Source: Nocardioides sp. L-11A
GTDB taxonomy: Bacteria > Actinomycetota > Actinomycetes > Propionibacteriales > Nocardioidaceae
Assembly: GCA_029961745.1 (NCBI GenBank)
Contig: CP124680.1
Location: 2,108,001-2,172,000, forward strand
Direction of reading: 5' to 3'
DNA: 64,000 bases
Each line of letters begins with the position of its first letter. The first letter of the stretch is position 1. A model generated the notes under the pieces. That model was not told the DNA's origin. It saw only the letters and a program-made list of their open reading frames with translations, and did not search any database. This document shows positions 43,006-50,748 of the stretch, one piece after another. A program made the position numbers and the translations under genes.

Positions 43006-44080
43006 GGAGGTCGGCGTCGTGGGGCGGCCGGTCGGCGTCGACCGGCCGCCCGCACCCGTGCCCGCGCAGGCCGCGTTCCAGGGTCTGGGAGGGCAGCTCC
43101 CCGAACGTCGCGCGATAGGTCGAGGAGAACCGGCCGAGGTGGTAGAAGCCCCACCGGGTCGCCACCTCGGTCACCGTCGTGGTCCCCGAAGGGGGCGCGT
43201 CGAGCTCGGCCCGTACGCGGCGCAGCCGCTCCTGACGCAGGTACTGGATCGGCGTGCAGCCCAGCGCGGCGCGGAACTGGCTCTGCAGGGTGCGAGCGCC
43301 GACGCCCGCCACGGCGACCAGGTCGGCCAGTGTCGGGAGCTCCGCCGCTCGGGCATCGATGTAGTCGCACACCACCCGGACCAGGTCGGGCCGGGCCGGG
43401 GAGTCGTCCTCCAGCACCGCCTGGTGCGGCCCGGTCGCGGCCAGGACGAGGCTGCTGAGCACCAGCGACTCCAGCTGGCGGCGGGCCAGGGCGTTGTGGG
43501 CCATCAGGCCGTCGGCATCCCACTCGGAGACGACGAAGTCCAGTGCCCGCAGCAGTCCGCGCCCGGCCGGCGTGGTGAGGTCGACGTACAGCCCGAGCTC
43601 CAGCGGTCCCTGGACGGGACGCTGGAGCAGCGTGGCGACCTGGGACTCCAGCGCCTCGCGGGGGATGCGTACGGCGAGCTGCTCGGTGTCGGCGTTCCAC
43701 GCGATGGCCTGCCGGTGGTGGGGGAGGAGCACCGCCGCGCTTCGCCGGCCGGTCGTGGCGGTGGTGGCGCCGTCCGAGCGGGTGACCGTGCTGTCGCCGC
43801 GCAGGGTGACGTTGATGTGGTACCAACTGTCGTTAGGCGGGAGATCGATGCCGGCCGCCAGCCCGTAGGTGAGGTAACCGATGGTGAGCTCGCCGCTCTG
43901 CACGGCGTTCATCCGGGCCTGGAGCGTGGTCGAGCGGTCCAGGCTGAGCACATGCGGCTCGAACACGTCGGCGACGACGTGCTGCGCCTCGTCCGGGTCG
44001 CTGGTCCGCAGCCTCCCGTACTGGTGGAGCGGCTCGTGGTCGGGTGCGGGGGCGTGCGGCTCCACGATCTGGTGCGTCAC
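42977..44080 (-). CDS. AraC-family transcriptional regulator
   Basis: The C-terminal 100 residues hold the two AraC HTH motifs (LPTLADLVAVAGVGARTLQSQFRAALGCTPIQYLRQERLRRVRAEL and VTEVATRWGFYHLGRFSSTYRATFGELPSQTL). The N-terminal half fits the AraC_binding_2-type ligand domain (HVLSLDRSTTLQARMNAVQSGELTIGYLTYG to SWYHINVTLRGDSTV). It faces the monooxygenase operon tail to tail, and probably regulates it. GTG 44080 start; 367 residues. Its ligand is not known. Confidence 0.88.
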   Translation of the reverse strand: MTHQIVEPHAPAPDHEPLHQYGRLRTSDPDEAQHVVADVFEPHVLSLDRSTTLQARMNAVQSGELTIGYLTYGLAAGIDLPPNDSWYHINVTLRGDSTVTRSDGATTATTGRRSAAVLLPHHRQAIAWNADTEQLAVRIPREALESQVATLLQRPVQGPLELGLYVDLTTPAGRGLLRALDFVVSEWDADGLMAHNALARRQLESLVLSSLVLAATGPHQAVLEDDSPARPDLVRVVCDYIDARAAELPTLADLVAVAGVGARTLQSQFRAALGCTPIQYLRQERLRRVRAELDAPPSGTTTVTEVATRWGFYHLGRFSSTYRATFGELPSQTLERGLRGHGCGRPVDADRPPHDADLLSRAPAPGA

Positions 44081-44130
44081 CCGGATCTCCTCTCAGCCCG
44101 TGCCTGGTGCGGGATGCACACCAGGCAGTG

Positions 44131-44781
44131 TCACAGCCACGGCCCCAGGTCGGGGGCCGGCGTGCCGTCCGGTCGGCTCAGTCGGTCCCGCCGGTGTGGG
44201 CGGCCGGTCAGCCAGGCGACCCGGTCGGCGAGCGGGCCGGTCACGGGGGGCAGGTCCGGGCCGCGCCGGGCACTGACCTCCGCGTCCAGCGCCGCCAGGA
44301 AGTCCGCCGGCAGGTCGGTGAAGGCGGTCCCGAGGTCGAGGTCGACGGCGTGCACCATGACCTCACGGGCGCGCAGCCAGGGGATCTCGGTGGCCGGCAC
44401 CGTCCGGCCCTGGGCGGTGCGCACCTCGTGGCGCCACTGCTCGTCGGTGAGCCCGGCCAGCGTCGTGTCCAGGACGCCCGCGGAGCGGGCCTGCCAGTCC
44501 GCCAGCCGCGCGGCCGGCAGGAGGCCGCCCTGCGCGATGCCCGCGGCCCGCTCCTCGGGGGAGGCGTACATCGGCGTCTCGGTGCCGGTGCTCGCCCAGC
44601 GGGCCAGGTTGAGCAGGGCGTCGGCGTTGGCGGCGACGTGGGCCAGCACGTGGCCGCGGGTCCAGTCGGGCAGCAGGCTGGGCGCGGCGCAGGCCGTGGC
44701 GTCGAGGCGTGCGGCCGTCGCGTCGAAGATCCGCTGCCCTTGGCGCATCCAGCGCAGGGCGTCCGCGGGTGGCACGGTCAT
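44131..44781 (-). CDS. Mycothiol-dependent maleylpyruvate isomerase
   Basis: A DinB/MDMPI-type fold: LLPDWTRGHVLAHVAANADALLNLARWAS, with the metal His residues in the HVLAHVAAN and HAVDLDLG segments, and REVMVHAVDLDLGTAFTDLPADFL. In Actinobacteria it converts maleylpyruvate to fumarylpyruvate in gentisate breakdown with mycothiol. It is the third gene of the gentisate row; ATG 44781 overlaps the hydrolase stop by 4 bp. 216 residues. Confidence 0.9.
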   Translation of the reverse strand: MTVPPADALRWMRQGQRIFDATAARLDATACAAPSLLPDWTRGHVLAHVAANADALLNLARWASTGTETPMYASPEERAAGIAQGGLLPAARLADWQARSAGVLDTTLAGLTDEQWRHEVRTAQGRTVPATEIPWLRAREVMVHAVDLDLGTAFTDLPADFLAALDAEVSARRGPDLPPVTGPLADRVAWLTGRPHRRDRLSRPDGTPAPDLGPWL

Positions 44782-45626
44782 TCCTTGACGATCCGGTTCG
44801 TGCAGGCGCCGAGGTGGTCGATCCGGGTGGTGACGGTCTCGCCACCGACCAGGTAGACCTGCGGGTCGCGGGCGTGGCCGACGCCCGCCGGGGTGCCCGT
44901 GGCGATGAGGTCGCCGGGGTTGAGGCGGGTGATGGTGGAGATGTACCGGACGAGGTGGACCGGGTCGAAGAGCAGCGTGGCGGTGTCGTCCTGCTGCATC
45001 ACCCGGCCGTCGACGGTGGTCGTCACCGTGAGAGCCGGGCGGACGCCGCCGGGGAGCTCGTCGGGGGTCACCACCCAGGGCCCGACGGGAGTGGAGGAGT
45101 CCCAGATCTTGCCCTGGGTCCACTCGATGGTGCGGAACTGCCAGTCGCGCACCGAGATGTCGTTCATGACGGTGAAGCCGGCGATCGCCGCCTCGGCCTC
45201 GGCCTCGGTGGCACGGCGGACCTGCCGGCCGATCACGATGACGAGCTCGACCTCCCAGTCGAGGGCATCGGTCTCGGCGGGCTTGACGATGTCGTCGTGC
45301 GCGCCGACGAGGGTGTCGGCGAACTTGGGGAAGAGGGTCGGATAGGCGGGCAGCTCGCGGCCCATCTCCTTGATGTGGTTGGTGTAGTTGTGCCCCACGC
45401 AGACGACCTTGGAGGGGGCGGGCACGACGGGGGCGAAGTCGGCGCCCTCGACGTCGTAGGTCGCGGTGCCGGTGGCATCGGCGGCGTCGGCGGGGGGCGC
45501 GCCGGCGGCCAGGTAGGCCCCGAGGTCGTCGTACCCGAGGTCGACCAGGACCTCCTGTCCGTCGCGGCGCTCGAGGCGGACGGCCCGGGTGCCCTGGGGG
45601 GTGCGGATGGTGGCGAGCTTGGTCAT
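44778..45626 (-). CDS. Fumarylpyruvate hydrolase (FAH family)
   Basis: The FAH fold is clear: VVCVGHNYTNHIKEMGRELPAYPTLFPKFADTLVGAHDDI, DWEVELVIVIGRQVRRA, GFTVMNDISVRDWQFRT, TPVGPWVVTPDEL and LIATGTPAGVGHA. Metal-binding Glu/Asp residues lie in DWEVEL and the ND motif. In this cluster it should split fumarylpyruvate into fumarate and pyruvate. 282 residues. The ATG overlaps the stop of the dioxygenase gene. Confidence 0.92.
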   Translation of the reverse strand: MTKLATIRTPQGTRAVRLERRDGQEVLVDLGYDDLGAYLAAGAPPADAADATGTATYDVEGADFAPVVPAPSKVVCVGHNYTNHIKEMGRELPAYPTLFPKFADTLVGAHDDIVKPAETDALDWEVELVIVIGRQVRRATEAEAEAAIAGFTVMNDISVRDWQFRTIEWTQGKIWDSSTPVGPWVVTPDELPGGVRPALTVTTTVDGRVMQQDDTATLLFDPVHLVRYISTITRLNPGDLIATGTPAGVGHARDPQVYLVGGETVTTRIDHLGACTNRIVKE

Positions 45627-46771
45627 CGGGTGACTTCCTGTCGGTCGAGCCGGAGCGCCTCGAACACGGGCGCGTCGGAGAAGCGGAAGAGGTCCAGGGC
45701 ACCGCCGGAGGTGTCGGAGTCGGTGGCGCCGGCCTCGGAGCGGGCGGAGAAGGGCTGCCACGACGGGACCACGAACAGGTCGCCCCGGGTCACCGACCAG
45801 GCGCGGTCGCCGACGGTGACGGTGCCGGAGCCGTCGAAGACCTGGTAGACCGAGGATCCGGTCTCCCGGACGGGGGCGGTCTCCGCGCCGCGGACGACGC
45901 GGTGCATCTCGGCGCGGATGGTGGGTAGGACGTCGGCACCAGTGGCGGGGTTGGTGAACCGGACAGCGGCGTGCCCGGGCTCGACGGTGCCGCCGTACCC
46001 CTCGGCCTCGACGGCGAGCTGGTCGGCCAGCGCCCGGTCGGTGAACGCCCACTTGTAGGCCAGCAGCGGCGAGCCGGGCGTCACCGGGGCGGATCCGAGG
46101 GGACGCAGGCCCGGGTGGGCCCACAGCCGCTCGGAGCGCGACCGGTCCGGCGTGGTCCGCTCCGCGTCCGAGATCGCGTCGCGGCCGAACTCGAAGAACT
46201 GGGCCTCGGTGGCGTACTGCAGCGGGATGTCGAGACCGTCGATCCAGGCCATCGGCTCGGCGGTGGCGTTGTGGTGGGCGTGCCAGTTCCAGCCGGCCTG
46301 GGGGAGGAAGTCGCCGCGGCGCATGGGAACGGGGTCGCCGCCCACGACGGTCCACACGCCCTCGCCCTCGACGACGAACCGGAAGGCGTGCTGGGTGTGG
46401 CGGTGCTCGGGGGCGTCCTCTCCAGGCATGAGGTACTGGATCGCCGCCCACAGCGTGGGCGTCGCGAACGGGCGCCCGCCCAGGGACGGGTTGGCCAGCG
46501 CGATCGCCCGGCGCTCGCCGCCCCGGCCGACCGGGACGATCTCGCCCGCCTGCGCGGCCAGCGCCCGGAGGGCCTCCCAACGCCACAGGTGAGGGACCGC
46601 GCGGGATCGGGGGTGGGCGGGCATGAGGTCGCCGATCTCCGTCCACAGCGGTACCAGGAGCTCCTGCTCGAAGCCCCGGTACAGGGCCTCCAGCGCGGGC
46701 GTCACGGCCGGCTGATCGGGGCCGTCGACGGCGGTGAGCCGGACGGGAGTGGGGGCATGGGTCGCACTCAT
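45623..46771 (-). CDS. Gentisate 1,2-dioxygenase
   Basis: A bicupin dioxygenase: LWAAIQYLMPGEDAPEHRHTQHAFRFVVEGEGVWTVVGGDPVPMRRGDFLPQAGWNWHAHHN (first cupin with the iron-binding His residues) and VYQVFDGSGTVTVGDRAWSVTRGDLFVVPSWQPFSARSE (second cupin). It opens gentisate to maleylpyruvate. 382 residues, normal length. First gene of the three-gene gentisate operon, divergent from the IclR gene. Confidence 0.94.
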   Translation of the reverse strand: MSATHAPTPVRLTAVDGPDQPAVTPALEALYRGFEQELLVPLWTEIGDLMPAHPRSRAVPHLWRWEALRALAAQAGEIVPVGRGGERRAIALANPSLGGRPFATPTLWAAIQYLMPGEDAPEHRHTQHAFRFVVEGEGVWTVVGGDPVPMRRGDFLPQAGWNWHAHHNATAEPMAWIDGLDIPLQYATEAQFFEFGRDAISDAERTTPDRSRSERLWAHPGLRPLGSAPVTPGSPLLAYKWAFTDRALADQLAVEAEGYGGTVEPGHAAVRFTNPATGADVLPTIRAEMHRVVRGAETAPVRETGSSVYQVFDGSGTVTVGDRAWSVTRGDLFVVPSWQPFSARSEAGATDSDTSGGALDLFRFSDAPVFEALRLDRQEVTR

Positions 46772-46810
46772 GTGTGCAAGAGTTCTCTATCGCCGAATGT
46801 CTGGCACCGA

Positions 46811-46829
46811 TGTTCTGTTGTCCAGAACA
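46811..46829. promoter_or_regulatory. Operator-like palindrome between gentisate operon and IclR gene
   Basis: TGTTCTG and CAGAACA are exact complements with TTGTC between them. It lies 40 bp upstream of the dioxygenase ATG and 28 bp upstream of the regulator start, in the only gap between the divergent genes. It is the obvious candidate IclR site. Confidence 0.7.
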
Positions 46830-46856
46830 GGTGCGCGCCCACCTGAGGAGATGCCC

Positions 46857-47624
46857 GTGTCGTCGGACCCCGAGATGCGGACCCCGCCGCCCTATCCCGT
46901 CTCCAGCGTCGACCACGCGCTGCGGATCGCGGTGATGCTCCAGATGGAGGGCGAGGTCACCGTCACCCAGGTCGCGGCCCGGCTGGGGGTGGCCCGATCC
47001 ACCGCGCACCGGCTGCTGGCGATGCTGGTCTACCGGGACTTCGCCATCCAGGACGAGACCCGCACCTACCGGGTCGGGCCGGTCCTGCGGCTTCCCGAGC
47101 ACTCGCGCTCCCTCACCGCGCGGATGCGCGAGGCCGCGGTTCCGCACCTGCGCCAGGTGGTCCGGGACCTCGACGAGTCGGCCAACCTGTTCATCCGCGC
47201 CGGTGCCACCTCGCGCTGCATCGCGAGCGTCGAGTGCGAGCGTGCCCTCCGCGTCGGTTCACGGGAGGGCGTGGTCTTCCCCGTTCACCGCACCTCGGCC
47301 GGCCTGCTGCTGCTCGCCGAGCTCCCGCCGGACCAACTGGCGTCGGTCTTCGCGGAGGAGGACCCCGAGGACCGCCCCGACCTGGCCCGGCTCGGCGCCG
47401 AGCTGGCCCGGATCCGGCGGGCGGGGTTCGCCGTCAACCGAGGGCGCTCCGAGCGCGGCATCATCGCGGTCGGCGTACCGCTGCGCACGGCGGACGGCGA
47501 GGCCGTCGCCGGCGTGTGCGTCTCCATGCCGAGCGTGCGCTACGCCCGCGACGCCCTGCCGCGGATCGTCCAGGTGCTGCGGGACGCCGCCCGCGGCTGC
47601 GCCGCGGACCTCGGCTACCGCTGA
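46857..47624 (+). CDS. IclR-family transcriptional regulator of the gentisate operon
   Basis: The N-terminal winged helix (SSVDHALRIAVMLQMEGEVTVTQVAARLGVARSTAHRLLAMLVYRDFAIQDE) and the C-terminal effector domain (HLRQVVRDLDESANLFIRAGATSRCIASVECERALRVGSREGVVFPVHRTSAGLLLLAE and GFAVNRGRSERGIIAVGVPLR) are typical of IclR. GTG 46857 is chosen because TGAGGAG lies six bases upstream; ATG 46851 is too close to it. 255 residues. It probably senses gentisate or a precursor. Confidence 0.88.
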   Translation: MSSDPEMRTPPPYPVSSVDHALRIAVMLQMEGEVTVTQVAARLGVARSTAHRLLAMLVYRDFAIQDETRTYRVGPVLRLPEHSRSLTARMREAAVPHLRQVVRDLDESANLFIRAGATSRCIASVECERALRVGSREGVVFPVHRTSAGLLLLAELPPDQLASVFAEEDPEDRPDLARLGAELARIRRAGFAVNRGRSERGIIAVGVPLRTADGEAVAGVCVSMPSVRYARDALPRIVQVLRDAARGCAADLGYR

Positions 47625-47690
47625 GCCGGGATCCGGCCCGAGGTCCCCTCCGCGTGGGACGGGGTGGGCCGCTTTCGTAGGATTGCGCCC

Positions 47691-48644
47691 ATGACGCAGC
47701 AGCCGTTCTCCCGTCCCGGCGCGATCGACCTGTCGGCCCTCAAGCGGACCCCGCCGCCCGCGGGCGGCGCCCCCGGTGCTCCCGCCGGCGGTGGCGGCGG
47801 CTCGACGTCGGCATACGCCGTCGCGGTGGACGAGGCCAACTTCCAGTCCGTGCTCGAGGCGTCGATGACCGCGCCGGTCGTGCTGGTCTTCGCCTCCCCG
47901 TCGCAGTCGCCCGAGAGCGCGCAGCTCGCGCTCGACGTCGCGACGGTCGCCGGCGAGTACGACGGCCGCTTCCTCGCCGCGACGATCGACGTGGACGCCG
48001 TGCCTCAGATCGCCCAGGCGATGCAGATCCCCCAGGTCCCCCTGATGCTGGTGCTGCTCGACGGCCGCCCGGCGACCCAGCCGATCCCCGGCGCCGCGCC
48101 GATCGACGACATCCGCGCCCTGTTCAACCAGCTCGCCCAGCAGCTCACCTCGCAGGGCATCACCGGCCGTCACCAGCCCAACGCCTTCGGCGGCGCCGCG
48201 ACCGAGACGGCCGAGGGCGAGGAGCCGGAGATCGACCCGCGCTACGTCCCGGCGCAGGACGCGCTCGCCGCCGGCGACATCGACACCGCGGTCGCGGAGT
48301 ACCAGAAGCTCGCCGACGCGAACCCGGCCGACCACGAGGCCGCCGCCGGGCTCGCCATGGCCAAGGTGCTGCAGCGCACCCAGGGCGCCGACCTCAACGC
48401 CGCCCGCGCGGCGGCCGCCGCCAACCCCGACGACGTCGACGCGCAGACCCTGGTCGCCGACCTCGACATGCTCGGCGGCCACGTCGAGGACGCCTTCGCC
48501 CGGCTCGTCGAGCTGGTCCGGCGGACCTCCGGCAAGGACCGCGACAAGGCCCGCGAGCACCTGGTCGGCCTGTTCGGCGCGGTCGGCAACGACGATCCGC
48601 GGGTGCTCAAGGGCCGCCAGGCCCTCGCCTCCGCGTTGTTCTGA
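47691..48644 (+). CDS. Thioredoxin-fold TPR protein (YbbN/CnoX-like)
   Basis: The N-terminal thioredoxin-like domain (FQSVLEASMTAPVVLVFASPSQSPESAQLALDVATVAGEYDGRFLAATIDVDAVPQIAQAMQIPQVPLMLVLLDG) lacks the CxxC cysteines, as SPSQSPES replaces the usual active site. Tetratricopeptide-like helices follow (DPRYVPAQDALAAGDIDTAVAEYQKLADANPAD onward), as in YbbN/CnoX, a chaperone linked to DnaK and GroEL. ATG 47691 sits seven bases after TAGGAT. 317 residues. Role inferred from family. Confidence 0.85.
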   Translation: MTQQPFSRPGAIDLSALKRTPPPAGGAPGAPAGGGGGSTSAYAVAVDEANFQSVLEASMTAPVVLVFASPSQSPESAQLALDVATVAGEYDGRFLAATIDVDAVPQIAQAMQIPQVPLMLVLLDGRPATQPIPGAAPIDDIRALFNQLAQQLTSQGITGRHQPNAFGGAATETAEGEEPEIDPRYVPAQDALAAGDIDTAVAEYQKLADANPADHEAAAGLAMAKVLQRTQGADLNAARAAAAANPDDVDAQTLVADLDMLGGHVEDAFARLVELVRRTSGKDRDKAREHLVGLFGAVGNDDPRVLKGRQALASALF

Positions 48645-48649
48645 TCTCG

Positions 48650-48976
48650 ATGGGCCGAGCGTGTCGCAGACGCCGCTTGCCGCACGGACCTCGCTCCGCT
48701 CGGCCCGCGGGCAGCGCGCCGTGCCGCTGCGCGGCCGTGCGCCACGCTGCCGGCTGGTCGGTCTCGATGGGCCGAGCGTGTCGCAGACGCCGCTTGCCGC
48801 ACGGACCTCGCTCCGCTCGGCCCGCGGGCAGCGCGCCGTGCCGCTGCGCGGCCGTGCGCCACGCTGCCGGCTGGTCGGTCTCGATGGGCCGAGCGTGTCG
48901 CAGACGCCGCTTGCCGCACGGACCTCGCTCCGCTCGGCCCGCGGGCAGCGCGCCGTGCCGCTGCGCGGCCGTGCGC
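48650..48976. repeat. Tandem repeat of a 117-bp unit, 2.8 copies
   Basis: Copies start at 48650, 48767 and 48884 with ATGGGCCGAGCGTG. The first two are full, the third follows for about 93 bp then diverges, and the sampled stretches look identical. Each unit contains a small CGCTCCGCTCG-like palindromic stretch. The unit is a multiple of three and open in several frames on both strands. The 369-bp gap 48645-49013 consists of this repeat and the hairpin at 48981-49008. Confidence 0.9.
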
Positions 48977-48980
48977 TACG

Positions 48981-49008
48981 CCCTCGGCCGGCGTGAGCCG
49001 GCCGAGGG
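48981..49008. terminator. Perfect 12-bp hairpin before the CysZ-like gene
   Basis: CCCTCGGCCGGC and GCCGGCCGAGGG are exact complements around GTGA. It could end the upstream transcript, although no T-run follows. It also covers the GAGGG just before ATG 49014, so it might limit translation of the next gene if transcribed with it. Confidence 0.6.
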
Positions 49009-49013
49009 CTGAG

Positions 49014-49772
49014 ATGGGGTTCGGGCGGGGTGCCGGGTTCCTGCTCCGTGGCCTGCGCCTGTGGCGGGAGCGGCCGCGGCTGATGCTGCTGGGCATCCTG
49101 CCGGCGCTGGTCGTCGGGGTCGTCGTCCTCGCGCTGCTGATCACCCTGATCTTCGTCGCCGACGACCTGGTCGGCTGGGCGACACCGTTCGCCGACGACT
49201 GGGATGACGCGGTGCGCGGTCTGTTCCGCGGCGCGCTCTACCTGCTGGTGCTCGCCGGCGCCTCGCTGCTCGCCATCGTCACCTTCACCGGCCTCACCCT
49301 CGCCGTCGGCGACCCCTTCTACGAGAAGATCTGGAAGGAGGTCGAGCTCTCGCTCGGCGGCGACGTCCCGGACCACGGCGTCGGCTGGGTTCGCGGCGCG
49401 GTCGACGGCCTGGTGCTTGTGGTGCTCGGCGTGCTCACCGCCGTGGGGGTCTTCGTGGTCGGGCTGCTGCCCGTCGTCGGCTCCGTCGTCGGTGCGGTCC
49501 TCGGGCTGGTGGTCGCCGGGCGACTGCTCGCCGGCGAGCTCGTCTCCCGTCCGCTCGAAGCCCGAGGCATGGACCGGGCCGCCCGGGCCGCGCTGATGCG
49601 ACGCCACCGCGGGGCGATGCTCGGGTTCGGTGTGTGCGTCCAGGCCTGCTTCCTGGTGCCGCTGGGCGGCATCCTGGTGATGCCCGCGGCCGTCGCGGGC
49701 GCGACGTACCTCGCCCGAGCCGCCCTGGAAGGCGGTTCACCTACCGAAATTGTCGAGAACCGGCCGCTCTGA
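49014..49772 (+). CDS. EI24/CysZ-like membrane protein
   Basis: The 252-residue protein has about four membrane segments (LMLLGILPALVVGVVVLALLITLIFVADDLVG, LYLLVLAGASLLAIVTFTGLTLAVGDPFYEKI, VLVVLGVLTAVGVFVVGLLPVVGSVVGAVLGLVVAGRLLAGEL, VCVQACFLVPLGGILVMPAAVAGATYL). The DPFYEKI and PLEARGM motifs place it in the EI24 family, which includes CysZ sulfate channels; sulfate transport is possible but not shown. GTG 48993 in the hairpin loop is the alternative start. Confidence 0.82.
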   Translation: MGFGRGAGFLLRGLRLWRERPRLMLLGILPALVVGVVVLALLITLIFVADDLVGWATPFADDWDDAVRGLFRGALYLLVLAGASLLAIVTFTGLTLAVGDPFYEKIWKEVELSLGGDVPDHGVGWVRGAVDGLVLVVLGVLTAVGVFVVGLLPVVGSVVGAVLGLVVAGRLLAGELVSRPLEARGMDRAARAALMRRHRGAMLGFGVCVQACFLVPLGGILVMPAAVAGATYLARAALEGGSPTEIVENRPL

Positions 49773-49790
49773 GGACAAATTCGGTAGGTG
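49738..49790. terminator. Inverted repeat between convergent genes
   Basis: CACCTACCGAAATTGTC (49738-49754) and GACAAATTCGGTAGGTG (49774-49790) pair with one mismatch, around a 19-nt spacer. It overlaps the end of the CysZ-like gene and stops 7 bp before the end of the convergent LysR gene, fitting a bidirectional terminator. Confidence 0.65.
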
Positions 49791-49796
49791 CGTGGC

Positions 49797-50687
49797 TCAG
49801 ATCCGGGCGAACGCGTCCAAGACCGCCTGCACGGCCGGCGAGTCGGTCATCGTCCGGCGGTGCAGGGCGTCGATGAGGCGGACCGGCTCCGGGTCCGCCA
49901 CCGGTACGGCGACCAGGTCGTCGCCGAGCGCCGCGCGTCCCATGCGGGGGATCAGCGCGACGCCGAGTCCGGCCCGGACCAGGGCCAGGTGGGACTCGAA
50001 CTCCGCCGAGACGTGCGCGATCCGGGGCGGACGGCCGGTGCCGTCGTACATCCGGGAGAGCCACTGGCGGCAGATCGTGCTCTCGGGGGTGGCGATCCAG
50101 CCGACGTCGAGCAGGTCGTGCGGCGTGACCCGGTCGCGGCGGGCCAGCTGGTCGTCGCGGTGGACGATCAGGTCGGCGACGTCGCCGGGCAGGGGAGTGG
50201 CCGCGACGTGGTCGGGCACGGCGAGGGGGACTCCGCCCCAGCGGTGCACGATCCCGAGCTCGACCTGGCCGCTGGCGACCAGTTCGACGACGTCCCAGGG
50301 CTCCGCCTCGCGCAGGGTGAGGACGAGGTCGGGATGGGTGTCGCGCAGGCTGCGCGCGATCGGGGCGACCAGGCCGCGCATCGCGGTCGAGAACGCGGCC
50401 AGGCGGATCCGCCCGGCGACCACGCCGGCGCGCTGCTGGAGCGAGGCCTCGAGCTGCTCCAGATCGGCGAGCACCTGCTCGCCGGCGTCGACGAGGTGCC
50501 GGCCGTGGCTGGTGAGCATCACGCCCCGGCCGACCCGCTCCAACAGAGGGACCCCGGTCTGCCGCTCGAGCCGCTTGACCTGCTGGGAGATCGCACTCGG
50601 GGTGTAGCCCGTCGCGGTCGCGGCGCCGACCACGGAGCCGTGGGTGGCGACGGCGCGGAGCCCGGCGAGCGCGTCGAGGTCGATCAT
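49797..50687 (-). CDS. LysR-family transcriptional regulator
   Basis: The N-terminal HTH (LAGLRAVATHGSVVGAATATGYTPSAISQQVKRLERQTGVPLLER) and the LysR substrate-binding domain (GRIRLAAFSTAMRGLVAPIARSLRDTHPDLVLTLREAEP) are clear. 296 residues. It is divergent from the EamA transporter gene with a 61-bp gap and probably regulates it. Confidence 0.92.
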   Translation of the reverse strand: MIDLDALAGLRAVATHGSVVGAATATGYTPSAISQQVKRLERQTGVPLLERVGRGVMLTSHGRHLVDAGEQVLADLEQLEASLQQRAGVVAGRIRLAAFSTAMRGLVAPIARSLRDTHPDLVLTLREAEPWDVVELVASGQVELGIVHRWGGVPLAVPDHVAATPLPGDVADLIVHRDDQLARRDRVTPHDLLDVGWIATPESTICRQWLSRMYDGTGRPPRIAHVSAEFESHLALVRAGLGVALIPRMGRAALGDDLVAVPVADPEPVRLIDALHRRTMTDSPAVQAVLDAFARI

Positions 50688-50748
50688 GCAGCGACGTTAC
50701 ATCATTCAGAGCATTTCTATTCGCTGGTGCTTCAACGTTGTGGCCGCG

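Noticed and set aside
48650..48976. CRISPR array
   Set aside because: The 117-bp units adjoin without unique spacers, and no cas gene is present.
48650..49012. Repetitive protein-coding gene in the 117-bp repeat
   Set aside because: Several frames on both strands are equally open, none has a good start signal, and the encoded sequence is Arg/Pro-rich without a domain.
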